Assembly: GCF_030913705.1 (NCBI RefSeq)
Contig: NZ_CP133190.1
Location: forward strand, 6,039,501-6,103,500
DNA: 64,000 bases
Origin: Anaerocolumna sp. MB42-C2
GTDB lineage: Bacteria > Bacillota > Clostridia > Lachnospirales > Lachnospiraceae
Direction of reading: 5' to 3'
Shown: positions 8,957 through 17,616 of the stretch, piece by piece
Position numbering within the stretch: the stretch's first letter is position 1
Layout: each line of letters begins with the position of its first letter
Notes under the pieces: model-generated
Told to the model about the DNA's origin: nothing
Databases searched by the model: none
Seen by the model: only the letters and a program-made list of their open reading frames with translations
Translations under genes and position numbers: made by a program

Positions 8957-9637
8957 ATGAATAAAAATTTATCTGGTAAAACCCTGGGAATCATACATGC
9001 TTCTCATATTACGATAGGAGCGATGGAGCCTTATATACAAAAATACATACCGGAAGTAGATATCATGCATTTGTGTGATGATACCATACAAAGGGATAAT
9101 ATACGCGCAGGAGCAGGTATGATTCCAAAAGTAAATTATTATAAGTTTGCGCAATATGCCCATAACCTGGAAGAAGCTAAGGTTGATTTGATTTTGCTGG
9201 CATGCTCCACTTTTAATTATGCTGCGGAACTGGGCAGGCCATTAGTTAACGTACCGATAGCGCAGATCGACCGGCCTATGATGGAGACTGCCGTAAGACA
9301 CGGCAAAAAGATTGGTTTATTGGCCACTCTTGCGACAACCGTACCGTCCTCAGAACGATTACTACAGATAGCGGCAAAAGAAGCAGGGAAAGAAATTGAG
9401 TTTAAAACAGTCTTATGTAGCAGGGCTTTTGAAGAACTCTCAAAGGGAAATACGGCTGCCCACAATGAGATATTGTTGGATGCGGTTCAGAAACTATCGG
9501 ATGAAACGGATTGTATTGTTATGGCACAGTTATCAATGTCGGCATTGGCTCCTTTTCTGGCAGATACGAAAGTGCCGGTATATAACAGCGGAGATACCGG
9601 CTTTGACAGGGTACGGCAGTTGCTAGAGAATAGGTAA
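8957..9637 (+). CDS. Asp/Glu/hydantoin racemase-family protein
   Basis: A 226-residue cytoplasmic protein with the two-lobe fold of the aspartate/glutamate racemase superfamily. The first catalytic Cys region is clear (LILLACSTFNYAAELG). The region where true racemases carry the second catalytic Cys reads IVMAQLSMSAL, with no Cys. Enzymes of the superfamily with only one of the two Cys include decarboxylases and isomerases such as the arylmalonate decarboxylase/maleate isomerase branch, so racemase activity is not assured. It lies between a glycosidase and a sugar isomerase gene, suggesting a role in sugar-acid or related metabolism rather than cell-wall D-Glu synthesis. The ribosome site is AGGCGGAAAGG, with ATG at 8957. 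Confidence 0.75.
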   Translation: MNKNLSGKTLGIIHASHITIGAMEPYIQKYIPEVDIMHLCDDTIQRDNIRAGAGMIPKVNYYKFAQYAHNLEEAKVDLILLACSTFNYAAELGRPLVNVPIAQIDRPMMETAVRHGKKIGLLATLATTVPSSERLLQIAAKEAGKEIEFKTVLCSRAFEELSKGNTAAHNEILLDAVQKLSDETDCIVMAQLSMSALAPFLADTKVPVYNSGDTGFDRVRQLLENR

Positions 9638-9660
9638 GGCAGCACTTCTAGCACAGATTA

Positions 9661-9698
9661 GCGTTAGTGGTAATAGTCTTGCGGAGAACATGGGGGCC
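9661..9698 (+). repeat. Dispersed 38-nt intergenic repeat, copy A
   Basis: Begins GCGTTAGTGGTAATAGTC and ends GAGAACATGGGGGCC. It aligns without gaps to 57026-57063 and 57707-57744. After it, AAAAGCCTCGGATACGAG matches the sequence after copy 57707-57744 (AAAAGCCTTGGATGCAGG) and contains a small CTCG/CGAG stem. All three copies are intergenic. Confidence 0.7.
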
Positions 9699-9803
9699 AA
9701 AAGCCTCGGATACGAGACTTGACAGGAATGGCAAAAAATATTGTTCTTTGGAATTTATGCCAGTGGCTCAAGTAGCCAGGATTTAGAAAGGATGGTGATT
9801 AAA

Positions 9804-10592
9804 ATGAAATATGGATGCTGTGTAAATATGTTTGGAGAGGAAGCGGATCCGGTCGGGATAAAATACATAACTTATCTGGCCGAATGCGGTTATGATTATG
9901 TGGAGCTTCCCCTTGCACAGGTTATGGAATTGTCTTCCCGGGAGTTCGGTATATTAAAAACAACCTTAAAGAACAATGGTATCGGCTGTGAATGCTGCAA
10001 TAACTTTTTTCCTGCATCGATCCGGCTCACCGGAGAAAATACTTCGCCAGCCGTAATTGAAGAGTATATCCAAAAAGCTTGCACACGTGCTGCCGAACTG
10101 GATGCTAAAGTGATTGTTTTCGGCAGTTCCGGCGCGAAAAACGTACCGGAAGGATATCCGATGGAAGAAGCATTCCATCAGATCGCGGAAGTTCTAAAAA
10201 TAGCGGATAAATATGCCTTTCCGAAAGAAATTCAAATTGCCATCGAACCCCTGAACCATAAGGAAAGTAATATTATTATAAATCTTTCGGATTCTAAAAA
10301 ATTAATGAAAGCAGCAGATGCTTCCAGTATTAGATTATTGGTGGATTATTACCATTTTATGGTTGAAAAGGAGAGCATAGAGGCAATAAAAGAAAACGGA
10401 GCGGATATCATCCATGTACATTTTGCCGAACAGGATGGAAGGAGTTTTCCCAAGAATCCATCAGAAGATTACAGATTGTTTTTTGATACTTTAAGAAAAA
10501 CCGGTTATGATTCCAGAATAAGTATAGAAGCATATTCCAGTCAAATAAAAGATGATATGGTGAATGCATTAAGAATTATGAAAAATCTGTAA
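9804..10592 (+). CDS. Sugar phosphate isomerase/epimerase (xylose-isomerase-like TIM barrel)
   Basis: A 262-residue TIM-barrel protein of the AP-endonuclease-2/xylose-isomerase-like family, which includes tagatose/psicose 3-epimerases, hydroxypyruvate isomerase and inosose enzymes. The metal-binding residues sit in the expected order: Glu in IAIEPLNHKE, Asp and His in LLVDYYHFMV, His in DIIHVHFAEQDGR, and Glu in RISIEAYS. The frame is open back to a TTG at 9741, but the ATG at 9804 follows GGATGGTG at normal spacing and starts the barrel correctly (MKYGCCVNMFG). It is the last gene of the sugar-uptake locus. It probably epimerises or isomerises a sugar or sugar acid from that pathway; the substrate cannot be named. 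Confidence 0.83.
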   Translation: MKYGCCVNMFGEEADPVGIKYITYLAECGYDYVELPLAQVMELSSREFGILKTTLKNNGIGCECCNNFFPASIRLTGENTSPAVIEEYIQKACTRAAELDAKVIVFGSSGAKNVPEGYPMEEAFHQIAEVLKIADKYAFPKEIQIAIEPLNHKESNIIINLSDSKKLMKAADASSIRLLVDYYHFMVEKESIEAIKENGADIIHVHFAEQDGRSFPKNPSEDYRLFFDTLRKTGYDSRISIEAYSSQIKDDMVNALRIMKNL

Positions 10593-10675
10593 ATGCAGCA
10601 TGGAATAAATGGTTCAAGGCATAAAATAAATAGTTCAAGTTTTCGCTTATATAAATTATTATGATAAATAAAATA

Positions 10676-10704
10676 CCCCGGAAAACCGGGGCATTTTATT
10701 TATT
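10676..10704. terminator. Intrinsic terminator, probably bidirectional
   Basis: CCCCGG (10676-10681), loop AAAA, CCGGGG (10686-10691), followed by CATTTTATTTATT and preceded by AAATAAAATA. It separates the sugar locus from the convergent pseudogene on the other strand. Confidence 0.88.
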
Positions 10705-10964
10705 CGTAAAGCAGGAGTACATTTCTTTGTGTACTTGAATCAGTTGTAGATATGATTACACGGTAATTCGTTCCGGGGACCATATTCATAAAGCCTGAAT
10801 TTTATTGATTTTGTACCGGTAGTGGAGGCAGAATCAATGGTAGTCCATTTGCCATTCACGTTTTTTTGCAGAGTAACTGTATGAACATAAGGATTTTTTG
10901 TTATTGTAGTCTCCAAATAGTCTCCTAAGACATAAAAAATAGCACTCACTTCTGAATGCTTCAA
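10700..10964 (-). pseudogene. C-terminal fragment of a secreted/surface protein with a frameshift
   Basis: On the minus strand, 10964 to about 10800 encodes a beta-sandwich-like stretch (TVTLQKNVNGKWTTIDSAS, TTGTKSIKF) that then runs into a stop near 10740. Shifting frame by one at about 10795 restores a sensible ending, FMNMVPGTNYRVIIS then TTDSSTQRNVLLLYE, to a TAA at 10700-10702. Repeats of this style end many clostridial secreted proteins. Upstream of about 10964 the frame is closed by a TGA and no start with a ribosome site is seen, so both the N-terminus and the frame are lost. It is a decayed gene, unless the break is a sequencing error. Confidence 0.65.
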
Positions 10965-11012
10965 TCATATTAAATCTGCTGTAACCATTGATTTATCTAT
11001 ATTCTTTTTAGA

Positions 11013-11085
11013 AGCTGGAAAAGGGATTCGAACCCTCGACTTCCTCATTACGAGTGAGGTACTCTACCGACTGAGTTATTCCAGC
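11013..11085 (-). tRNA. tRNA-Thr (anticodon CGT)
   Basis: The reverse complement begins GCTGGAA and ends TTCCAGC plus discriminator T, giving a 7-bp acceptor stem. The D arm has CAGTCGGTAGAG, the anticodon stem-loop is CCTCA-CTCGTAA-TGAGG with anticodon CGT (reads ACG, Thr), and the T arm holds GGTTCGAATCC. CCA is not encoded. It lies 14 bases downstream of the tRNA-Pro gene on the same strand, so they are co-transcribed. Confidence 0.95.
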
Positions 11086-11099
11086 AAAAACATAAAAAA

Positions 11100-11173
11100 T
11101 CGAGGTGACGGGATTCGAACCCACGGCCTCTGCGTCCCGAACGCAGCGCTCTACCAATCTGAGCCACACCTCG
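11100..11173 (-). tRNA. tRNA-Pro (anticodon CGG)
   Basis: The reverse complement begins CGAGGTG and ends CACCTCG plus discriminator A. The anticodon arm is CTGCG-TTCGGGA-CGCAG, anticodon CGG (reads CCG, Pro), and the T arm contains GGTTCGAATCC. CCA is not encoded. It is the first gene of a two-tRNA unit driven by the promoter at 11229-11257. Confidence 0.95.
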
Positions 11174-11228
11174 TTTATTACCAAAATCAGTTAATTTATC
11201 AAGAATCTTTATTTTCTCTTGCCAAGAT

Positions 11229-11257
11229 ATTATCCTACATTTAAAGTGAAAAGTCAA
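11229..11257 (-). promoter_or_regulatory. Sigma-A promoter of the tRNA-Pro/tRNA-Thr unit
   Basis: On the minus strand, TTGACT (11257-11252), a 17-base spacer and GATAAT (11234-11229). Spacing is ideal and the site lies about 55 bases ahead of tRNA-Pro. Confidence 0.8.
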
Positions 11258-11611
11258 GAATAAAATTAGATATTTTAATTTTTTATAATTTCTATACTTA
11301 CTGGATAATTTTTACGATATGAGGAAATATTACAAAACTATTAAATATTAATTAATAGTTTTGTAATAAAATTATTTGATTGAATAAATATGCATATAAG
11401 GAATTTTATTCTATTTCATAATTAAAATTCAGTGAAATAATCTATTTTAGAAATAGGCATAATAAAAAAAGTAATTACTTCAGTTTGCGATAAACGGATT
11501 TTGTGCGTACAGGAAAGACAAAAAGGGAATTACATAAAGAAATCCTAATTTTATGAAAGTAAATGCAATAAAAATATATATTTAAACAGACACTGGTAAG
11601 GTATGGTTGAC

Positions 11612-11640
11612 TTGACAGCAATAGGAAAAGATAATATAAT
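11612..11640 (+). promoter_or_regulatory. Sigma-A promoter of the second Dpp-type importer operon
   Basis: TTGACA (11612-11617), 17 bases, TATAAT (11635-11640): a perfect consensus promoter. The start site would be near 11647, leaving a leader of about 125 bases before the first ATPase gene. Confidence 0.85.
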
Positions 11641-11771
11641 GCATACATTATTTGTAAGTTAAAGCATCGTGGCTTATGCATACGTTTAGAATGAGAGATA
11701 AGCGTATTAGAGCCATTTTTTAATTTGTAAATACATTCATTAAGACAAAATAATATGGAGAGAGGATTATT

Positions 11772-12782
11772 ATGGTAAATGAGGAATTGCTGAAAATTAG
11801 CAATCTTGTCACGTCTTTTCGTATCAACGGCAAATATTATGCTGCGGTAGACGGGGTATCACTGACTGTCAATCACAATGAAGTTTTTGCTATTGTAGGA
11901 GAGTCAGGTTGCGGAAAAAGTGCTCTGGCACTCTCAATTATGAATCTGCATAATAAAGATAATACAAAAATTGAGGGTAATATTTACTTTAAGAATAAAG
12001 ACTTGCTATCTTTGAGTTTGGAGGAGCTAAATAGTATAAGGGGAAGAGATATAGGAATGATATTCCAGGATCCGCTTACTGCCTTGAATCCTCTGATGAA
12101 AATTGGTGCACAGATAGAAGAGAGTTTATCCTTTCATCTGCCGCTTAATAAAGCGGAAAAACAAAAACGTGCTATGGAATTATTAGAGGGAGTCGGAATA
12201 CAATCGCCTGCGCTTACCTATGACCAATTTCCACATGAGTTATCCGGCGGTATGAGGCAGCGTGCCATGATTGCCATAGCTTTGGCATGTAAACCGTCTT
12301 TGGTGATTGCTGATGAACCTACTACGGCGTTAGATGTAACAATACAAGCCCAGATACTGGACCTGTTAAAAAAACTGCAAAGTGAAATAAAATCGGGAAT
12401 TATACTAATTACTCATGATCTGGGAGTTGTGGCTGAGATGGCTGATAAAGTTGCAGTCATGTATGCGGGGCAGATAGTGGAGACTGCCGAAGTCGGCGAA
12501 TTGTTTGCACATCCGCAGCATCCCTATACCCGTTCCCTTCTTGCATCTGTTCCAAGTATGGCATCCGGGGATGAGAAAGAAGACCGTTTGCATGTGATAC
12601 AGGGGATGGTACCCTCACTTTTGAATTTAAAAAGAGAAGGATGCCGTTTTTCACCGCGGGTACCGTGGATTAAATCGTCTGCGCATGAAGAAAAACCTGT
12701 ATATCATGAAGTGAGGCCGGGACATTTTGTATTATGCTCCTGTTATAAGGAATTTAAATTCAATAAGGGAAAGGAGATGTAG
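11772..12782 (+). CDS. ABC transporter ATP-binding protein, DppD/OppD type (second system)
   Basis: A 336-residue ATPase. It has GESGCGKSAL (Walker A), MIFQDPLTALNPLMKIG (Q-loop), LSGGMRQRAMIAIAL (signature), LVIADEPTTALDVTIQAQ (Walker B) and ILITHDLGVV (switch). The C-terminal extension is unusual: where family members read CRFxPRCPxA...C..., this one reads CRFSPRVPWIKSSAHEEK, so two cysteines of the usual 4Fe-4S set are gone, while the final GHFVLCSC remains. It is first in an operon of D-F-B-C-A order, unlike the A-B-C-D-F order of the first importer, so the two systems are not a recent duplication. Substrate unknown, peptide likely. Confidence 0.93.
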   Translation: MVNEELLKISNLVTSFRINGKYYAAVDGVSLTVNHNEVFAIVGESGCGKSALALSIMNLHNKDNTKIEGNIYFKNKDLLSLSLEELNSIRGRDIGMIFQDPLTALNPLMKIGAQIEESLSFHLPLNKAEKQKRAMELLEGVGIQSPALTYDQFPHELSGGMRQRAMIAIALACKPSLVIADEPTTALDVTIQAQILDLLKKLQSEIKSGIILITHDLGVVAEMADKVAVMYAGQIVETAEVGELFAHPQHPYTRSLLASVPSMASGDEKEDRLHVIQGMVPSLLNLKREGCRFSPRVPWIKSSAHEEKPVYHEVRPGHFVLCSCYKEFKFNKGKEM

Positions 12783-12784
12783 GC

Positions 12785-13711
12785 GTGTCATTACTTGAGG
12801 TTAAGGACTTAAAAGTGTACTACCCAATCAGAGGGGGCATATTAGGGCGTACCGTAGGTTATGTAAAGGCAGTTGACGGTATCTCTTTTTCAATTGAGGA
12901 AGGAAAAACTTTTGGGCTGGTAGGAGAATCAGGTTCCGGCAAGAGTACGACCGGAAAAGCTATCATAGGGTTGGCAAAAAGCACCCATGGGCAGATTTTT
13001 TTTGACGGAGAGGATATAACGCAGTATATCGGTGTTAATAAATCCCCCTATCGAAGAGGAGTACAGATGATATTCCAGGATGCTTATTCCTCTCTAAATC
13101 CGAAGAAAAGAGTGCGGGATATTATTGCTGAACCATTACGTAATTTTGAGAAGTTGACATCTGGCGAGGAACAGAAGAGGGTTGACGGTTTATTGGATAT
13201 AGTTGGTCTTCCTCCGGAAACTGCCTTAAAATATCCTCATGAGTTTTCAGGGGGACAGCGTCAAAGAATAGGAATTGCCCGGGCTATGGCATTAAAACCT
13301 AAACTAATTATTGCAGATGAACCGGTTTCTGCATTGGATTTATCGGTTCAGGCCCAGGTATTAAATTATATGAAAGATATCCAGGAGCAATTTAAATTAG
13401 CATATCTTTTCGTCAGTCATGATTTGGGTGTCGTAAAGCATATGTGTTCTGAAATTGCAATAATGCATAAGGGACGTTTTGTAGAACTGGGTAACAGGGA
13501 CAATATCTACAATAATCCGGTACATATTTATACAAAACGGTTAATATCCGCTATTCCTGATATAAATCCGACTAACCGCAAGAAGATGCAGGTTTATCGG
13601 GATAAAGTATCAGAAGATTATACAAATAGATATAGTGAATATTATAATTCCGAAAACTCAGTGTATGATTTGAAAAAAATCGGTGACGGTCATTATGTTG
13701 CCTTACCATAG
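12785..13711 (+). CDS. ABC transporter ATP-binding protein, DppF/OppF type (second system)
   Basis: A 308-residue ATPase starting with GTG two bases after the upstream stop. The ribosome site GGAGATG lies within the end of the preceding gene. Motifs are LLEVKDLKVYYPI, GLVGESGSGKSTTG (Walker A), MIFQDAYSSLNPKKRV, FSGGQRQRIGIARAM (signature), LIIADEPVSALDLSVQAQ (Walker B) and LFVSHDLGVV. The C-terminal part is shorter than usual and lacks the Cys-rich extension, ending GDGHYVALP. It forms a heterodimer with the preceding ATPase. Confidence 0.93.
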   Translation: MSLLEVKDLKVYYPIRGGILGRTVGYVKAVDGISFSIEEGKTFGLVGESGSGKSTTGKAIIGLAKSTHGQIFFDGEDITQYIGVNKSPYRRGVQMIFQDAYSSLNPKKRVRDIIAEPLRNFEKLTSGEEQKRVDGLLDIVGLPPETALKYPHEFSGGQRQRIGIARAMALKPKLIIADEPVSALDLSVQAQVLNYMKDIQEQFKLAYLFVSHDLGVVKHMCSEIAIMHKGRFVELGNRDNIYNNPVHIYTKRLISAIPDINPTNRKKMQVYRDKVSEDYTNRYSEYYNSENSVYDLKKIGDGHYVALP

Positions 13712-13787
13712 AAAGAAGAGGAATTTTAAGTACAAAATTCTTTAATATAAAATGCTGCCCTGCGGCATTATGAACGGAGTTGAATCT

Positions 13788-14750
13788 ATGTGGAAAACAA
13801 TAGTTAGAAGAATTATTATACTGATCCCACAGGTATTTATAATAAGCCTTCTGGTGTTTTTGCTTGCAAATTTTATGCCCGGTGATGCATTAACCGGTAA
13901 AATCGATCCCAATGTTTCAGCTGCAAGACTGGAAGAATTACGCCAGAAGTGGGGATTTTATGACCCCTGGTATGTGAAATATATTCATTGGATTACTAAT
14001 ATATTCAAGGGAGATTTAGGCGAGAGTACGGCTTATAAAATGCCTATTACCCAGCTAATCGGCCAGCGTGCGATGAATACGTTCTGGCTTGCCGCATTAA
14101 CAACTGTCTTAAATTATATCATCGGGATAATTTTAGGGATTATATCGGGACGTTATAACGAAAAAAAACCTGATAAAATTATTGTATTTTATACTTTTTT
14201 TGCTTTAGCCATGCCCTCTGTTATATTCGGGTTGATAAATATTTTTATTTTTTCATTTAAGTTAAAGTGGTTTCCTGTGGGAGGAAGTGTTGATGTTAAA
14301 TATGTTGCAGGAACTCTATCCTATTACTCTGACAGAATTTACCACATGATCCTGCCTGCAATGACAGGTGCCCTGCTTTATACAGTAAGTATTATTCAAT
14401 ATTTACGGAGTGAAATTATTGAATATAAAAATTCGGATTTTGTCGTTACCGCACGTTCTAAAGGGGTACCGGAGAAGAAGATATATTCCAGGCATATTTT
14501 CAGGAATGCACTTCTTCCAGTCGCTTCTTTTATGGGATATGATATTGCGGGATTGTTAGGCGGTTCCATCTTTATAGAAAAAGTATTTTCCTACCCGGGT
14601 ATGGGCAATCTTTTTCTGGAGTCCATACAGCGCAGGGATTACGCCGTAGTTAATGCATTAATCATTTTGTTCGCTGTACTTACGGTATTGGGTACGCTTT
14701 TGTCAGATGTCATTATGTCTTTGGTGGATCCAAGAATCAGAATAAAATAA
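13788..14750 (+). CDS. ABC transporter permease, DppB/OppB type (second system)
   Basis: A 320-residue permease with five to six membrane helices. The N-terminus is TIVRRIIILIPQVFIISLLVFLLANFMPGDALTG, followed by the conserved 'LEELRQKWGFYDPWYVKYIHWITNIFKGDLGES'. The coupling loop is NSDFVVTARSKGVPEKKIYSRHIFRNALLP, and it ends DPRIRIK. An upstream in-frame ATG at 13752 would add 12 residues with no ribosome site; the ATG at 13788 follows GGAGT at seven bases and gives the usual N-terminus. Confidence 0.92.
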   Translation: MWKTIVRRIIILIPQVFIISLLVFLLANFMPGDALTGKIDPNVSAARLEELRQKWGFYDPWYVKYIHWITNIFKGDLGESTAYKMPITQLIGQRAMNTFWLAALTTVLNYIIGIILGIISGRYNEKKPDKIIVFYTFFALAMPSVIFGLINIFIFSFKLKWFPVGGSVDVKYVAGTLSYYSDRIYHMILPAMTGALLYTVSIIQYLRSEIIEYKNSDFVVTARSKGVPEKKIYSRHIFRNALLPVASFMGYDIAGLLGGSIFIEKVFSYPGMGNLFLESIQRRDYAVVNALIILFAVLTVLGTLLSDVIMSLVDPRIRIK

Positions 14751-14769
14751 CGGAGGGAGAGATGACTAA

Positions 14770-15693
14770 ATGGGTAAAACGAAATCTGATAAGGATATGG
14801 ACGTTATAAATAAAAATACTGAAGCAGTCAAGCAGCCTCCTTCTTTCGCTAAATTAATATGGAAAGAAATCTGTTATGATAAATTTGCGTTGTTTTCCTT
14901 TGTATTATTTATTACAATTATGGTTACTGTGTTTATTGGTTCCCTTTTATTTGACCAGGGAGAAACCAATAAAGTAATTTTATCACAGATAAATAAACCC
15001 CCATCAGATAAATTTATATTGGGGACGGATGCCTCGGGCAGGGGGATACTGGGTCAGTTGTTTCTTGGAGCCAGAAATTCCTTTCTGATTGCCTTTGGAG
15101 TTACTATATTATGTGCTATTGTCGGAGTGTTTGTTGGTTTGTTAGCCGGTTTTTTCGGAGGAATGGTAGACGTTGTTATTATGCGTTTTGTGGATTTTTT
15201 AGATATGCTGCCGGCTTTAATGATTATTATCGTTATTGTATCATTAATTCCCAAATACAATGTTCTGACCTTTGTTTTAATTATGTCAGCTTTCCGGTGG
15301 ACCGGCAATGCCAGGCTGATACGGGCCAAAACTCTGCAGCAGAGCAATTTAGACTATGTTTCGGCTTCTAAAACGTTAGGAACCGGTAATCTTGTTATTA
15401 TGTTCAGGGAAGTACTTCCGAATATTGTTTCCATAGTTGTTGTGAATACTACCTTGAATCTTGCAGCCAATATGGGACTGGAAACGGGATTAACCTTTTT
15501 AGGGTTTGGACTTCCTTTTAATACACCAAGTTTAGGTACATTAATCAGTTATGCCGCTGTTCCGGAGAATATGCAGAACAGACCCTGGCAATGGATACCT
15601 GCATCATTACTTATCGTAGTAATGATGTTATGTATAAATTTTATTGGGCAGGCTGTGAAACGTGCAGCCGATGCAAAACAAAGAGTTGCATAA
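14770..15693 (+). CDS. ABC transporter permease, DppC/OppC type (second system)
   Basis: A 307-residue permease. It has an N-terminal cytoplasmic tail, one helix (FALFSFVLFITIMVTVFIGSL), a short extracytoplasmic loop, then FILGTDASGRGILGQLFLGARNSFLIAFG, the classic OppC entry to the transport domain. The coupling loop is NLDYVSASKTLGTGNLVIMFREVLPN. Its size is standard, without the long insert of the first system's DppC. It follows GGAGGGAG and lies 19 bases after the DppB gene. Confidence 0.92.
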   Translation: MGKTKSDKDMDVINKNTEAVKQPPSFAKLIWKEICYDKFALFSFVLFITIMVTVFIGSLLFDQGETNKVILSQINKPPSDKFILGTDASGRGILGQLFLGARNSFLIAFGVTILCAIVGVFVGLLAGFFGGMVDVVIMRFVDFLDMLPALMIIIVIVSLIPKYNVLTFVLIMSAFRWTGNARLIRAKTLQQSNLDYVSASKTLGTGNLVIMFREVLPNIVSIVVVNTTLNLAANMGLETGLTFLGFGLPFNTPSLGTLISYAAVPENMQNRPWQWIPASLLIVVMMLCINFIGQAVKRAADAKQRVA

Positions 15694-15721
15694 AAAAGAA
15701 AGAAGGAGAGTAGGAGAGTGT

Positions 15722-17596
15722 ATGAAGAAAGTATTAACACTGTTAATGGTAACTGTATTCGTAATTTCCACACTGAGTGGTTGTGGAAAGAATAAGGATA
15801 CGAATGCCTCAAAAGGTACGGATGTTTCTGCAGTGAATCAGACAGCAGAAGAGGAGACAAAAGAAACGGCAGCGGAAGCAACAAAAGAAACCGCTGAGGG
15901 AACAAGTGATAAAGTTCCTGCCTATGAAGAGATGGCGGCTAAATTCCCGACGGATGCAGCTAATGATAATCCCAGCATAGAGGGGGGAACGTTAAAGGTT
16001 GCCCTGGTTGATTCTTCTGCTTTTGCAGGTGTGTTAAATCCTTGTTTTTATGAGGATGAGTACGACAACCAGATATTAACCTGGTTTACGGAACCTATTA
16101 TCAGTTATGATGAGAATTTTGTAGCGGATCAGGATGGTGCTGCGACATATGAATATGATAAAGATGCAAAAACCATTACACTCCATATGCGTGAAGGCGT
16201 AAAATGGCATGACGGGGAACCGGTTACCTTAGATGACCTGGTATTCGCTTATGAAGTAATCTGTGATAAGGATTATGAGGGGCTTCGTTATGATGATTCG
16301 GTAACGAATGTAGTTGGTGCGGAAGAATACCACAAAGGTACTGCAGATACTATTTCAGGTCTGGAATTATCTAAGGATAAAATGACCCTGACCATACATT
16401 TTAAAGACTTTTATCCCTCCATCTTAGTTGGTGGATTCTGGACTAACCCTATACCAAGACATTATTATGAGGGAATCGCAATTAAAGATATGGCCGCTGA
16501 TCCGAAGACGAGACAGAATCCCATCGGTTTCGGTCCCTTTAAGGTAAAAAATGTTGTACCAGGAGAATCTGTTGAATTAGAAAGATTTGATGACTACTGG
16601 ATGGGTAAACCAAAATTAGATGGTGTTGTGGTAACTGTTGTAAATCCGGATCTGGTACCCTCTGCTATGGAAGAGGGTAAATATGATGTGGCAGAATTCA
16701 GTACACAACAGTATCCCAATTATACAAACCCTACTAATTACCAATACATAGGGGAGATACAAACGGTATTTAGCTACACCGGTTTTAAGCTTGGCAAATG
16801 GGATCAGGCTAAAAATGAAAACATATATGATTCTAATTGCAAAATGGCTAATGTGAAACTCAGACAGGCAATCGGTTATGCCGTGGATAATGAAACAATC
16901 GGACAGCAGCTTTACAGTGGATTGCGTTTTCTGGCAACTACCGTTATAACTCCAAGACACGGAGCTTATCAGAATAAGGAATTGGCAGGATATAATTACG
17001 ATCCGGAGAAAGCTAAAAAGCTATTGGATGAAGCAGGTTATCTGGATGTGGATGGAGACGGGTTCAGGGAAGACCCCAGCGGAAAACCTTTTACCGTCAC
17101 CTGGGCTACCATGGATGGAGAAAATGCGGATGCTTATGCACAATATAAAATTCAGAACTGGGCAGATGTCGGTCTGAAAGTAGAATTATACAATGGCCGC
17201 CTTACTGAATTTAATGCCTTTTATGATGCAGTCGAAGGGGATGACCCGGCTATCGATATGTATGATGGGGCATGGCAGACCGGTTATGATCCCAATCCGG
17301 CTTCCCTGTGGGGACATAACTCATCGGCTAACTACACCAGATATACAAGTGAGAATTTTGATACTATCATAAAGGATATTTCCTCCGATAAAGGTTGGGA
17401 CAATGATTTCTTAAGCAAGAGGTATCATGACTGGCAGCAGCAGTTTTTTGATGAAGTACCAGCGATTCCTACTTTATGGAGAATGAGATTAAAAGCAGTT
17501 AATAGCCGTGTTAAAAATTATACCATGACTGAAACGGATATTAAGCAAACTGAGCATTTAATCGAATTAACAGCGGAAGAACCGGCTAAGAAATAA
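15722..17596 (+). CDS. ABC transporter substrate-binding lipoprotein, OppA/DppA family
   Basis: A 624-residue lipoprotein ending the second importer operon. The frame opens at 15662, inside the permease gene, but the ATG at 15722 follows AGGAGAG and starts a clean signal: MKKVLTLLMVTVFVISTLSGC with lipobox LSGC. A low-complexity Glu/Thr linker follows (about residues 35-65), then family-5 features: ITLHMREGVKWHDGEPVTLDDLVFAYE, KLRQAIGYAVDNETIGQQLYSGL and YNYDPEKAKKLLDEAGY. The DGDGFREDPSGKPF loop is frequent in oligopeptide-binding proteins. Last-gene position ahead of a strong terminator is unusual but not rare for this class. Confidence 0.92.
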   Translation: MKKVLTLLMVTVFVISTLSGCGKNKDTNASKGTDVSAVNQTAEEETKETAAEATKETAEGTSDKVPAYEEMAAKFPTDAANDNPSIEGGTLKVALVDSSAFAGVLNPCFYEDEYDNQILTWFTEPIISYDENFVADQDGAATYEYDKDAKTITLHMREGVKWHDGEPVTLDDLVFAYEVICDKDYEGLRYDDSVTNVVGAEEYHKGTADTISGLELSKDKMTLTIHFKDFYPSILVGGFWTNPIPRHYYEGIAIKDMAADPKTRQNPIGFGPFKVKNVVPGESVELERFDDYWMGKPKLDGVVVTVVNPDLVPSAMEEGKYDVAEFSTQQYPNYTNPTNYQYIGEIQTVFSYTGFKLGKWDQAKNENIYDSNCKMANVKLRQAIGYAVDNETIGQQLYSGLRFLATTVITPRHGAYQNKELAGYNYDPEKAKKLLDEAGYLDVDGDGFREDPSGKPFTVTWATMDGENADAYAQYKIQNWADVGLKVELYNGRLTEFNAFYDAVEGDDPAIDMYDGAWQTGYDPNPASLWGHNSSANYTRYTSENFDTIIKDISSDKGWDNDFLSKRYHDWQQQFFDEVPAIPTLWRMRLKAVNSRVKNYTMTETDIKQTEHLIELTAEEPAKK

Positions 17597-17616
17597 ATAC
17601 CAGCGGGAATGTTTAG

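Larger units (their letters stand above)
11174..11771. other. Intergenic region without a gene
   Basis: It holds the minus-strand tRNA promoter, a 16-bp perfect AT-rich inverted repeat (11329-11344 with 11352-11367, 7-base loop) that could end transcription in either direction, and the plus-strand promoter at 11612-11640. A minus-strand reading frame at 11475-11681 has no ribosome site and no family features and is not taken as a gene. Confidence 0.7.

Noticed and set aside
11048..11257. 69-codon minus-strand reading frame
   Set aside because: It runs through both tRNA genes and their promoter; the tRNA structures explain the sequence.
11475..11681. 68-codon minus-strand reading frame
   Set aside because: No ribosome site and it covers the perfect plus-strand promoter of the second importer operon.
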